Part shown: in pieces, positions 8,807 through 16,832 of the stretch | Position numbering within the stretch: the stretch's first letter is position 1 | Layout of the letters: each line of letters begins with the position of its first letter | Assembly (NCBI GenBank): GCA_964510315.1 | Contig: CAZEAP010000013.1 | Span: forward strand, 35,833-99,832 | Source of the DNA: CAZEAP01 sp964510315 | GTDB taxonomy: Bacteria; Planctomycetota; Brocadiia; SM23-32 | Length of the DNA: 64,000 nucleotides | Reading direction: 5' to 3' | Position numbers and translations under genes: made by a program | The notes under the pieces: generated by a model | Databases searched by the model: none | What the model saw: the letters and a program-made list of their open reading frames with translations, nothing else | What the model was told of the DNA's origin: nothing

Positions 8807-9346
8807 ATGTCCACCACCGTCCGTTGCACCGCCAGGCACCGGGCCGCCCTCGGACGCAAGCTCCGCGCGGTGGCGCGGGCGAGCGACCGGCTGGCCGGCC
8901 TGAGGGCGGAACTGCAGGGGAAGATCGCCGAAGTCCGTGGACGCTATGAACGTCGGATCGCCGCAGCGGAGGCCAGGCTGGAGCGCCTGCGCGAGGCGCT
9001 GGAAGCGTTCTGCAGGGACAACCGGAACTCCCTGCTCCCCGAAGACCGCAAGAGCCTCCAGACGCCCCGCGGCACGGTGGGTTTCCGTCGTTCCCCGCCG
9101 TCGGTGCGCCTCCGCGAAGGGGTGACCAAGCCGGAGGCCGCCGAGATGCTGCTCCGGAACGATCTGTCCGAGTTCGTCCGCGTCAGGCGAAGCCCCCGAC
9201 GGCGCGCCCTCCGGCGGGCGGTCACCGAGTCACGCTTCGATCGCGAGCGGCTCCGCGAGTGCGGCATGCAGTTCATCGAGGGGGAGGAGACCTTCTACTG
9301 CAAAGTGCCGAAGCACGCGCCGGCGCGGCAGGAGAGGAGCAAGTGA
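8807..9346 (+). CDS. gam: Mu Gam-like host-nuclease inhibitor protein
   Basis: The 179-residue product has a long charged coiled coil (about 20-70) followed by LLPEDRKSLQTPRGTVGFRR. That last stretch is the hallmark of the Mu Gam family, whose members bind DNA ends as dimers and shield them from exonucleases (a Ku-like function). The family is normally an early gene of transposable phages. AGGAGG-like GGGAGG precedes the ATG. Its stop overlaps the ATG of the next gene (TGATG), so translation is probably coupled. The protein is rich in Arg, more so than typical Gam proteins, which may reflect the high GC content. Confidence 0.88.
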   Translation: MSTTVRCTARHRAALGRKLRAVARASDRLAGLRAELQGKIAEVRGRYERRIAAAEARLERLREALEAFCRDNRNSLLPEDRKSLQTPRGTVGFRRSPPSVRLREGVTKPEAAEMLLRNDLSEFVRVRRSPRRRALRRAVTESRFDRERLRECGMQFIEGEETFYCKVPKHAPARQERSK

Positions 9347-9684
9347 TGGGCCCCCACGTCGCCTGCAGAGCAAGCGCCGCCCGGCGGCTCGGCCCGCGCA
9401 TCCCGCGCGAGCTGCGGGAGTTGCGCGGCAAGATGATGCTGGAGGCCGAGTATGAGTTCCTCGGCGTCGAGGAGGTGACCTGCCCGGCCTGCAACGGGTG
9501 CGGTCGGCTGACGGAGGACGTCCTGGATTTCTGTCCCCTCTGCTGCGGCTTTCGGGAGGTCCCCGACCGGCTGGCCCGATGGTTCCGGATCCATGCGGCC
9601 CGGATGGACCGGGCTTCCCGTCAAAGCGGCAAGCGGGAGGCGGCCCCGGCCACCCTGTCCGGCAACCGGCGGCCGTTCGGCTGA
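9346..9684 (+). CDS. Small protein with DnaJ-type zinc motif
   Basis: The 112-residue protein carries CPACNGCGRL...FCPLCCGF at about residues 46-70, resembling the CxxCxGxG knuckle pairs of DnaJ-type zinc fingers, so it likely binds one zinc ion. The start at 9346 overlaps the stop of the Gam gene by one base and has GGAGAGGAG upstream; the longer frame would overlap Gam by 87 bases. The flanks are Arg-rich. Function is unknown. Position suggests an early mobile-element gene, perhaps DNA-binding. Confidence 0.7.
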   Translation: MGPHVACRASAARRLGPRIPRELRELRGKMMLEAEYEFLGVEEVTCPACNGCGRLTEDVLDFCPLCCGFREVPDRLARWFRIHAARMDRASRQSGKREAAPATLSGNRRPFG

Positions 9685-9741
9685 AGTAGTCCTTTTGTCC
9701 ACCGGCTGCCGACGCGCGCCGGGGGAGGCCAGAGAGCAGAG

Positions 9742-9969
9742 ATGATGTGCAGAATCTGCGGATGTCCCGACAAGAGGTGGCTGCGGGTCAGCACCGTGGC
9801 CCGCCAGTTCGAATGCGCCCCGAAGACCGTCCGCCGCCTGATCCGGTGCGGGCGGATCGACGGGGTGCAGTTCGGCAGAGAATGGCGCATAGACCACCAG
9901 TCCCTGGACGCCTTCGTGCGGAAGGACTCCGTCCGGTTCTCGGTGCCTTCCGGCGGGCGGCGGCGGTAG
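9742..9969 (+). CDS. Excisionase/MerR-type helix-turn-helix protein
   Basis: A 75-residue protein opens with a Cys pair (CRICGC) and then shows VSTVARQFECAPKTVRRLIRCGRIDGVQFGREWRI. This is the winged-helix pattern of excisionase-family DNA-binding proteins (helix_turn_helix_17 type). Such proteins bend DNA at attachment sites or act as small transcription regulators. A GGGGGAGG element lies about 13 bases upstream. It closes the Mu-like gene group. Confidence 0.75.
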   Translation: MMCRICGCPDKRWLRVSTVARQFECAPKTVRRLIRCGRIDGVQFGREWRIDHQSLDAFVRKDSVRFSVPSGGRRR

Positions 9970-10048
9970 AGGGGGCCGGCTTCTCGACACGGCCGGCGCT
10001 GTTTCCTATCATGGGATTGTCCGGTTTACACTCCACGGCGGGGCCACG

Positions 10049-11899
10049 ATGGCCGCAGCAGTCCCGGGAAAACTGCGTAAGAAGATCGACGACCTTCCCC
10101 GGAAGCCCGGCGTGTACCTGATGAAGGACGCGCGCAGCGAGGTCATCTACGTGGGCAAGGCCAAGGACCTCCGCGCCCGTGTGCGCAGTTACTTCACCGA
10201 GCGTGGAGAAGACTGGCGGCTCATCAGCAAGCGCATCGACCGGGTGGCGGACGTGGACGTGGTGGTGACCGCATCGGAGAAGGAGGCGCTGCTGCTGGAG
10301 AGCAACCTCATCAAGCAGTTCCGCCCCCGCTACAACGTCAACTTCCGGGACGACAAGAGCTTCGTCAGCATAAAGATCGACACCTCCGAGCCCTGGCCGC
10401 GTCCGGTAGTGACCCGCCGGCTGGAGGACCCCGAGGCGATGTACTTCGGCCCCTACGCCAGCGCCAGGGCGGCGCGCAAGACACTGAAGGTCCTCCAGGA
10501 GGTGTTCCCCCTCCGTCGGTGCAGCATCCGGGAGTGCCGCCGGCGGGAGAGGCCCTGCATCTACGGGGAGATGGGCAAGTGCGCCGCTCCCTGCTGCTCG
10601 GAGGTCTCCGAAGAACAGTACCAGCAACTGATCGACCAGGTGGTGATGTTCCTGAAAGGCCGGGCGGACGACCTGCTGGAACAGCTCCGGGAGGAGATGG
10701 AGGAGGCCGCCGAGGAGCTGGAGTTCGAGCGGGCCGCCGCCGTGCGCGACCGCATCGAGGCCGTCCAGACAACACTCGAACGGCAGACCGTGGCCAAATC
10801 CGCCTCCGACGTGGACAGGGACGTCTTCGGCATCCAGACCCTCGACCGGCACGTCTCCATCGCCGTGTTGTTCATCCGCGAGGGCAACGTCCGGGACGTG
10901 GCCTCCTACCGGTTTCCCGCGGAGCTGGACAGCCGGGAGGCCATCTTCCGCTCGTTCCTGAACCAATTCTACCGGGCCAACCGGTTTGTGCCCGAGGAGA
11001 TACTGGTTCCGGTGGAGACCGAGGACGCCGAGTTGCTGGAGTCCTGGCTGAGCGAGAAGAAAGGCCGCCGGGTAAGGATCCTGTACCCACAGCGCGGCCC
11101 GAAACGGCGGCTGGTCCGGATGGCCAACCGCAACGCCCGGCAGGCCGAGAGGGCCGCCACCGCGGGGGAGGAGCGCCGGAGGCTGGAGATGGAGTCCCTC
11201 CAGCGAGTCCTGGACCTCAGCGAGCCGCCCCGCAACATCGAGTGCTTCGACATCTCCACCCTCCACGGCAGGGAAGCCGTAGGGTCCATGGTGGTCTTCC
11301 GGCAGGGGGAGCCCGACAAGTCCTGCTACCGCCACTACAAGATACGCGAGGTAGAGGGGCAGGACGACTTCGGGATGATGCGGGAGGTGCTCCGCCGCCG
11401 CTACTCGAAAGTGGCCTCGGGGGAGGAGGAGTCCGGACCGCCGGAGCTGGTGCTGGTGGACGGGGGAAAGGGCCAGCTCGGCGCGGCGACCGGGGTGCTT
11501 TCGGAGCTGGGAGTCGAGGCGCCGGACGTGGCCGCCCTGGCAAAGGCACGCTCACGCGGCGGACGCCGCACCGAGGAACGCGTCTTCCTCCCCGACCGGG
11601 ACGAGCCGGTGGAGGTCCCCAGGGACAGCTACGGATTCCGGCTCATCACCCGAGTACGGGACGAGGCCCACCGGTTCGCCGTGCAGTACCATCGGCGTCT
11701 CCGGCGCAAGTCCAGCATGCGCTCGCCTCTGCTGGAGGTGCCCGGCATCGGCCCGGTCAAAAGCCACCGCCTCATGGAGCACTTCGGGGGGCTGAACAAG
11801 ATCAAACGGGCGAGCGAGGAACAGTTGAAGGCGGTGCCCGGTATCTCCGGTAAGCTGGCCAGGGCCGTGGCCGACCACTTCGCTCAAGATGCTCTGTAG
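10049..11899 (+). CDS. uvrC: Excinuclease ABC subunit C
   Basis: This 616-residue nuclease makes the dual incision in nucleotide excision repair after UvrAB damage recognition. The N-terminal GIY-YIG domain is seen as KPGVYLMKD...VIYVGKAKDLR (about 19-46). A UVR helical pair that contacts UvrB is at about 205-235 (ELEFERAAAVRDRIEAV). The RNase H-like domain shows FDISTLHG and LVLVDGGKGQL with their metal-binding Asp residues. Two helix-hairpin-helix motifs (VPGIGPVKS, VPGISGKLA) close the protein. Its last codons and TAG stop lie inside a 13-bp terminal repeat of the downstream element, so the C-terminus may have been reset by insertion. Confidence 0.97.
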   Translation: MAAAVPGKLRKKIDDLPRKPGVYLMKDARSEVIYVGKAKDLRARVRSYFTERGEDWRLISKRIDRVADVDVVVTASEKEALLLESNLIKQFRPRYNVNFRDDKSFVSIKIDTSEPWPRPVVTRRLEDPEAMYFGPYASARAARKTLKVLQEVFPLRRCSIRECRRRERPCIYGEMGKCAAPCCSEVSEEQYQQLIDQVVMFLKGRADDLLEQLREEMEEAAEELEFERAAAVRDRIEAVQTTLERQTVAKSASDVDRDVFGIQTLDRHVSIAVLFIREGNVRDVASYRFPAELDSREAIFRSFLNQFYRANRFVPEEILVPVETEDAELLESWLSEKKGRRVRILYPQRGPKRRLVRMANRNARQAERAATAGEERRRLEMESLQRVLDLSEPPRNIECFDISTLHGREAVGSMVVFRQGEPDKSCYRHYKIREVEGQDDFGMMREVLRRRYSKVASGEEESGPPELVLVDGGKGQLGAATGVLSELGVEAPDVAALAKARSRGGRRTEERVFLPDRDEPVEVPRDSYGFRLITRVRDEAHRFAVQYHRRLRRKSSMRSPLLEVPGIGPVKSHRLMEHFGGLNKIKRASEEQLKAVPGISGKLARAVADHFAQDAL

Positions 11900-12152
11900 A
11901 AATGATGTGCGATCCGCCGGAGCACCGCTCCCGATGTCAGGCTGAGCGAGCGCACCTTCAGCGAGCGAAGTTTACCCGCCTGTGGCGGGAATCTCGTCGT
12001 TCGGTGGGGTGGGCATGGGGCGGCCGCTACGGTAAGGTACCGCGTGGCAGAACGGCGAGATGCGTTCGGCGCCTGAAGGCAAGGCGCCTCAGCATGACGG
12101 CGCGAAAGGCGCCGGGCCGATTCGAGTGCCGATGGATGTTTTCTACAGAGCA
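11890..12152. mobile_element. MITE-like element with 13-bp terminal inverted repeats
   Basis: The 263-bp segment is bounded by TGCTCTGTAGAAA (11890-11902) and its exact reverse complement TTTCTACAGAGCA (12140-12152). Inside are a forward block at 11935-11996 (TGTCAGGCTGAG ... ATCTCG) and an inverted related block at 12046-12105 (CGAGATGCG ... CATGACGG). No ORF of note is present. The element fills the space between convergent uvrC and mreD: the left repeat contains the uvrC stop and the right repeat ends three bases before the mreD stop. No target-site duplication was confirmed. Confidence 0.55.
12046..12151. repeat. Dispersed intergenic repeat, copy 1
   Basis: The first 60 bases match those at 21463-21522 at 53 positions without gaps, including an identical first 30 bases. 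A shared CTACAGAGC closes both copies. This copy forms the right half of the MITE-like element. Confidence 0.75.
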
Positions 12153-12155
12153 CGC

Positions 12156-12656
12156 TCAAGACTGAGCGGGCGACGGCGACGGTCCTACCACTCCGGCCCT
12201 GGCCAGAGCGAGGAACAGCAGTGGGCTGAGCGCCGCGGTGAAAGCGGCCTGCCCGAGGGCCGCCGGAAGCAGGGCCCGCAAAGTGCCCGCGGTCAGAGCG
12301 ACCCCCACCAGCACCCGTGCCGTGCCCCAGGCCAAGACCGCGGCAAAGGTCAGACCGAGGTCGAGAAGGGCCGAATCCCTCACCAGTTGGGCCTTCGCCC
12401 GCCAGAGCCCGTAAACCACCGGAACCAGCAGCAGCGGGCCGAGCCCGAAAGGCCCGGCCGATCCGAGGTCGTGCAGCAGGCCGAGGGCGAACGCGCCCCA
12501 CAGCACCGGGGCGCGGTCGGCCTCCAGGCCCAGGAACACGGCCGCAGCCGCCAGCAGGTCCGGCCTCAGCGGGCCATAACTGAACCGCGGGACCACCGCA
12601 ACCTGCAGCAGGTAGAGGACCGCCGCGCAAAGAATGAATCGCGCCTTCCGGATCAT
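12156..12656 (-). CDS. mreD: Rod shape-determining protein MreD
   Basis: A 166-residue, almost wholly hydrophobic protein with about five to six membrane helices. The N-terminal pattern YLLQVAVVPRFSYGPLRPDLLAAAAVFLGL and LLHDLGSAGPFGLG is that of MreD, an inner-membrane component of the elongasome that directs lateral-wall peptidoglycan synthesis. An AGGAAGG site precedes the ATG. mreB and mreC, its normal operon partners, are not adjacent, so the gene is an orphan. Its 3' end nearly touches the MITE-like element. Confidence 0.8.
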   Translation of the reverse strand: MIRKARFILCAAVLYLLQVAVVPRFSYGPLRPDLLAAAAVFLGLEADRAPVLWGAFALGLLHDLGSAGPFGLGPLLLVPVVYGLWRAKAQLVRDSALLDLGLTFAAVLAWGTARVLVGVALTAGTLRALLPAALGQAAFTAALSPLLFLALARAGVVGPSPSPAQS

Positions 12657-12748
12657 GCCGCCTTCCTCGCAGGGTGTGGTAGGCCCGATTGATTCTCCCC
12701 GACGCGGAGAGGCGAACGCAACCTCCCGCGGTCGCCGGCGGCGGCAGG

Positions 12749-14734
12749 TCAGTAGAAAACCGGGGGGAGGTATTCGGGGCGGTTACGGAAGGGATCGCGT
12801 TCACCGGCGGCCACCCGGTAGAGCCGGGCGTGGCTGCTTCGGGCGGCCTCGGCCATGGCCGGGTAGGGCCGGTTACAGATGTCGACGAATCCGATGTTGT
12901 AGTTCTCGCCGTCGCTGCGGCCGAGCGCCGACTGATCGGCGAGGGTGAACCAGTGCGCCCCCACGCAGCAGGGCAGCGCGGCGGCGCCCTCCTCATAGAC
13001 GCGGAACGCCCTGCCCCGCTCCTCCTGGCCCCTCACCCGACCGATACCGCTGGCCGGCAGCCCTGCGTCCAGGGCGCCGAAGTGCCACTCCCCGATCAGC
13101 GCGGGCATCCCCAGCCTGTCGGTGATCTCCTTCAGATCCTCGGCCGGCGGCACGGGGCGGTTGTAGCAGTTCATGCTGAACACGTCGAAACCCTCCATCC
13201 CCGCCGCCGCCCAGTCCGGAGGGGCCGCGTAGTAGCGCGCCCCGAGATTCAGGTGATTCGGAGCGACCTGACGGCAAGCCTCCGAGAGAGCGCCGAAGAG
13301 CCGCCGCACGATCCGCCTGCTGAACTCCTCCAGGTCGGCTTTCGCGGCCGCCGGAACGCGTCCCTCCCAGGGGGCGGACTCGATTCGCTCGAACGTCACC
13401 GGCACACCCCAGGCCCGGGAGAGCGCCTTGCCGTCGCCGTACGTATCCCTCAGGAAACCGACCAGCGCCCTGCGCGTCGCGCAGGTCGGGGCGGAGCACA
13501 AGACCCCCTCCGCGACCGGAACCTCCGCGAAGGCCCAGGTCGGCTCGTTCATCAAAAAGTAACCGATCATGGCGGGATCGGCGGCGGTCGGGCGGAGCTG
13601 TTGCGCATAGTCCGCCGCGTCCCGCTCGAACTCCGCGCTGAAGACGTCCGGCAGGTCGCGGTAAATCCTCGCGGTCCGCGGGAACGACATGCTGAGCGGG
13701 CGGACGTAGGGGAAACCGGCCTCCGCGGCCATGCGCCAGTCCGACCAGTTGGCCACGGTGTTAAAGCCCCAGTGGCGCAGTTGGGCGAGGGCGATGCGCC
13801 CCCAGGCTTCCCGGGCATCGTCGCCGAAGGCACGGATGAAGTTCGCCCGGTGGTAGTCTACGCCCAACCCATCGCGATCCTGCACGGCTCTGTCCCACCG
13901 TTCGCCCCGGAATCGCCGGCTCAGGGCATCCTCAATCCCCCCGCAGGCCGCCGGGACGCTCCACCTTACGCAGTCCATCCCGGCCGACCAGAAGGCATGG
14001 CCTTCGGGATCGACCAGCCACCACCTTTTGCCGTCGTGCTCGGTGCGGAAGAAACCGGTCGCCCGGAAGGTGTTCTCCGTCCATCCGCCCCAGCGGGAGA
14101 AGTGGTCCGGCCACCTCTTGTCCCCGCTGCTTTCGAGCTGGCTTTGCAGCCTGGCGGTCACCTCTTCGGGGCGGCGGCTCTTGCCCGGCCAGTCGCGGAG
14201 CGTGCTCTGGCCCAGCCTGTCCAGCAGCGGGCCGCGGGGCAGCAGTGGGTCGGACAGGGGCGGCGGTTCTTCTTCGGTGGCCACCGGGGGCGTCTGGCAC
14301 CATCGGACCGGCTTCTCGCCCTTGCGCTCGACGGTCAGCCGAATCCGGTCCACATCGGCCACATCCACCCGATCGCCGCCGCAGAGGGGTTTCAGCCAGG
14401 CTCCCTCCCTGCCGAGGTGCCACCGGTTCTGGTCCAGAGCCGAGAGAGGCAGCCGGAGGCGCGCAGAACACTGATTGAGCAGTCCGAACCGCAGCAGGAA
14501 AGAGGGGCCGTCGTCTCCCTCCTGCAGTTCCATCACGAACAGCGCCGCCGTCTCGCCGTCCTGCAGCATGTCCATCGTCAGGAAAGAGGCCCCCGCCAGC
14601 ATGCCTGGCTCAAAGGCATAGAGCAGTCCATCGCCGACCTCGGCGGCGACATACCACGAGCCACCGGTCAACGGGCACTCGGCGACCTCCGCCTGGAGGC
14701 CGCCGACCGGCCGCCGGGAATCGTCGAGCTTCAT
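12749..14734 (-). CDS. GH-A clan glycoside hydrolase, agarase/GH50-like
   Basis: The 661-residue protein has an N-terminal beta-sandwich-like region (1-about 200). The catalytic module begins with TGFFRTEHDGKRWWLVDPEGHAFWSAGMDCV, a stretch typical of agarase-type enzymes. Candidate acid/base Glu397 lies in FLMNEPTW and nucleophile Glu549 in ALIGEWHFG, the strand 4/strand 7 arrangement of clan GH-A. No signal peptide is seen at the chosen ATG. Family knowledge suggests cleavage of beta-galactosidic bonds in agar-like or other galactans; substrate is inferred. A separate upstream gene cluster for uptake is not evident. Confidence 0.78.
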   Translation of the reverse strand: MKLDDSRRPVGGLQAEVAECPLTGGSWYVAAEVGDGLLYAFEPGMLAGASFLTMDMLQDGETAALFVMELQEGDDGPSFLLRFGLLNQCSARLRLPLSALDQNRWHLGREGAWLKPLCGGDRVDVADVDRIRLTVERKGEKPVRWCQTPPVATEEEPPPLSDPLLPRGPLLDRLGQSTLRDWPGKSRRPEEVTARLQSQLESSGDKRWPDHFSRWGGWTENTFRATGFFRTEHDGKRWWLVDPEGHAFWSAGMDCVRWSVPAACGGIEDALSRRFRGERWDRAVQDRDGLGVDYHRANFIRAFGDDAREAWGRIALAQLRHWGFNTVANWSDWRMAAEAGFPYVRPLSMSFPRTARIYRDLPDVFSAEFERDAADYAQQLRPTAADPAMIGYFLMNEPTWAFAEVPVAEGVLCSAPTCATRRALVGFLRDTYGDGKALSRAWGVPVTFERIESAPWEGRVPAAAKADLEEFSRRIVRRLFGALSEACRQVAPNHLNLGARYYAAPPDWAAAGMEGFDVFSMNCYNRPVPPAEDLKEITDRLGMPALIGEWHFGALDAGLPASGIGRVRGQEERGRAFRVYEEGAAALPCCVGAHWFTLADQSALGRSDGENYNIGFVDICNRPYPAMAEAARSSHARLYRVAAGERDPFRNRPEYLPPVFY

Positions 14735-14848
14735 GGAGTGTCCTTGCGTTCGTGGTAGGAGGGACCGGGTTCCCGCAGCAGCCTACACCAGCGCTTCGCC
14801 CTGTCAACCGGGCATGAGTTTGCCGCGGGGTCGAGACGGACATTGCCT

Positions 14849-16123
14849 CTACTCGTGGCGGAGGGCCTGGATGGGGTCCATGGTGGCGGCGCGGTAGGCG
14901 GGGTAGATGCCGAAGATGACACCGACGGCCGCGCTGATGCCGAAGGCCAGCAGCAGCGACCACAACGTGACGATGGTCCGCATGCCCGCGAAATGCTCCA
15001 CCAGATAAGGGGCCAGCAGGCCCAGCAGGATGCCGACGCCTCCGCCGAAGAGGGCCAGCAGGAGGGTTTCCGTGAGGAACTGGAAGATGATGTGGCGCCG
15101 CTTGGCGCCCATGGCCCGGCGAATGCCAATCTCCCGGGTGCGCTCCATGACGCTGGCCAGCGTAATGTTCATGATCCCGATGCCGCCGACCAGCAGGCTG
15201 ATGGCGGCGATGGAGCCCAGCACGACGTTGAAGATGAACTTGGTGCGGCGCGCCTGCACCAGCAGATGGAGAGGGACGATGAGCTGATAGTCCTCCTCCT
15301 TGTGCAGTGAGCCCAGGAGGTGACGTATGACACGTTCGGCCGGACGAACGGCCTCCAGAGATTCAACCTCCGCGATGATCTCGTGCAGCTCAACCCTCTC
15401 AGCGTTGAAGGTGCCCGAGGTGCGGTAGATGTTGTTGGCGCCGAAGTAACTGCGCATGGTGGCAAAGGGGATGTAGATGTCCTGATTGGGGTCGCCCTGC
15501 AGCTCCTGGCCGGCGACCTCTCCGCGCGGCAGGGAAGTCATCACCCCCACCACTTTGAAACGCAGCTTCTCCTTGCGGATCACCCCTCCGATGACGTCGC
15601 CGAGGGGGAAGAGAGTCTCGGCCGCTCGCCTGCCCAACACGCAGACGCTCGCCTTTGTCTCCATGTCCGCCCGGCTGATGAACCGACCTCTCAGCATGGT
15701 GGCATTGTTCACATCGAGGTAGCGTGGAGTGGTGCCCACGAGGCTCGTGTCCATCCGTCGGCTGCCGCGCAGGACGGTCCCCCGGAGGCGGCGCGAGGGA
15801 ACGGCCTCCACGACGGCGGGGACGGTATCGGAGACCAGCCCGAAGTCCCGGTAGGTCAGGCCGTATTGTATCAGGCGGCTGCGGCTCTGGGACGCCTCCT
15901 GGCTCTGGGGAGGCTTCACGCTCTGGATGATGATGTTGTGGCTTCCGAGCCGGCGAATCTGGGCCTGGGCTTCCTCGCTGGCGCCCGTGCCGATGGCCAG
16001 CATGGCGATCACCGAGCAGACCCCGAACATGATGCCGAGCATGGTCAGCAGGCTCCGCAGCTTGTGCAGCCACAGGCTTTTGCCGCCCATCTTCAGGACT
16101 CTTTTCAACTGGAAGCCGATCAT
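14849..16123 (-). CDS. MacB-type ABC transporter permease
   Basis: The 424-residue protein has the MacB/FtsX topology. It has one N-terminal membrane helix (LLTMLGIMFGVCSVIAMLAIGTG), then a large periplasmic MacB-PCD domain (about 60-290). Three C-terminal helices follow, with the conserved RTREIGIRRAMGAKRRHI loop between them. MacB-type permeases do not move the substrate through the membrane; they drive export from the periplasm through a TolC-like duct. The start overlaps the ATPase stop (ATGA), showing translational coupling. It is the last gene of the tetR-led efflux operon. Confidence 0.92.
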   Translation of the reverse strand: MIGFQLKRVLKMGGKSLWLHKLRSLLTMLGIMFGVCSVIAMLAIGTGASEEAQAQIRRLGSHNIIIQSVKPPQSQEASQSRSRLIQYGLTYRDFGLVSDTVPAVVEAVPSRRLRGTVLRGSRRMDTSLVGTTPRYLDVNNATMLRGRFISRADMETKASVCVLGRRAAETLFPLGDVIGGVIRKEKLRFKVVGVMTSLPRGEVAGQELQGDPNQDIYIPFATMRSYFGANNIYRTSGTFNAERVELHEIIAEVESLEAVRPAERVIRHLLGSLHKEEDYQLIVPLHLLVQARRTKFIFNVVLGSIAAISLLVGGIGIMNITLASVMERTREIGIRRAMGAKRRHIIFQFLTETLLLALFGGGVGILLGLLAPYLVEHFAGMRTIVTLWSLLLAFGISAAVGVIFGIYPAYRAATMDPIQALRHE

Positions 16124-16815
16124 CGGACCGTTCTCTCCTCCGCCTCCGCGTATGTCAGCCGCCCGTCCACCAGGTTATAGGTCCGATGCGTGGTGGCCGC
16201 CACGTTGGGGTCGTGGGTGACAACAATCAGAGTGACGCCCTCCCTGTTCAGCTCGTGGAGCAGGTCCAGTATCTGGGCTCCCGTTGTGGTGTCCAGATTG
16301 CCGGTTGGTTCGTCGGCCAGGACAATAAGGGGTTGATTGGCAAGGGCGCGGGCGACGCCCACCCTCTGCCGTTCGCCTCCGCTCAGTTCGGCGGGAACGT
16401 GCGTCAGCCGCTCTCCCAGGCCCACCTGCTGGGCCAGGTAGACGGCCCTCTGGTAGCTTTCCCGCTCGGAGACTCCCTTGTAGTAGAGGGGTATCTCGAT
16501 GTTCTCCACCACGTTGAGCTGGGGGATCAGGTTGTAAGACTGGAAGATGAAGCCTATGCGTCGGGCGCGGATCTCGCTCAGTTCGTCGTCAGTCAGCGTT
16601 GACACGTCCTGGTCGCCCAGCAGGTACTCTCCCCTGGTGGGCCGGTCCAGGCACCCCAGCAGGTTCAGAAGTGTGGACTTGCCCGATCCGGAGGGCCCCA
16701 TGATGGCGACCATGTCGCCCTCCTCGACGCGGAAGTCCACGTCCTTGAGGGCGTGGAGCGGCCTGTGGCCCACGCGGTAGGTCTTCCAGACGTCTTTCAG
16801 TTCAGCTATGGACAC
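16120..16815 (-). CDS. ABC transporter ATP-binding protein, MacB/LolD type
   Basis: A 231-residue ATPase with Walker A GPSGSGKST, signature LSGGERQR and Walker B VLADEPTGNLD followed by the His switch VTHDP. It energises the adjacent MacB-type permease. The GTG at 16815 is chosen because AAAGGAG sits seven bases upstream and the protein then begins SIAELKDVWKTY. The longer frame, starting GTG 16836 and overlapping the fusion-protein stop, is possible and adds seven residues. Both arrangements overlap or abut the previous gene, so this is one transcription unit. Confidence 0.92.
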   Translation of the reverse strand: MSIAELKDVWKTYRVGHRPLHALKDVDFRVEEGDMVAIMGPSGSGKSTLLNLLGCLDRPTRGEYLLGDQDVSTLTDDELSEIRARRIGFIFQSYNLIPQLNVVENIEIPLYYKGVSERESYQRAVYLAQQVGLGERLTHVPAELSGGERQRVGVARALANQPLIVLADEPTGNLDTTTGAQILDLLHELNREGVTLIVVTHDPNVAATTHRTYNLVDGRLTYAEAEERTVR

Positions 16816-16832
16816 CGGCCCGCTCCTTTCCC

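Larger units (their letters stand above)
7850..9969. mobile_element. Mu-like regulatory module, remnant of a transposable phage
   Basis: A repressor divergent from a Gam gene, a zinc-motif protein and an excisionase-type HTH reproduce part of the control/early region of a transposable prophage. The MuA/MuB transposition genes, lysis genes and structural genes are absent: glycan-metabolism genes lie on the left and uvrC on the right. Element ends were not identified, so the limits given are those of the genes. Either a decayed prophage or a domesticated DNA-end-protection cassette fits. Confidence 0.6.

Noticed and set aside
9788..11335. 515-codon minus-strand ORF
   Set aside because: Antisense to uvrC, with Leu/Gly/His-rich low-information composition; a shadow frame.
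12689..14758. 689-codon plus-strand ORF
   Set aside because: Antisense to the GH-A glycosidase, whose catalytic motifs are clear.
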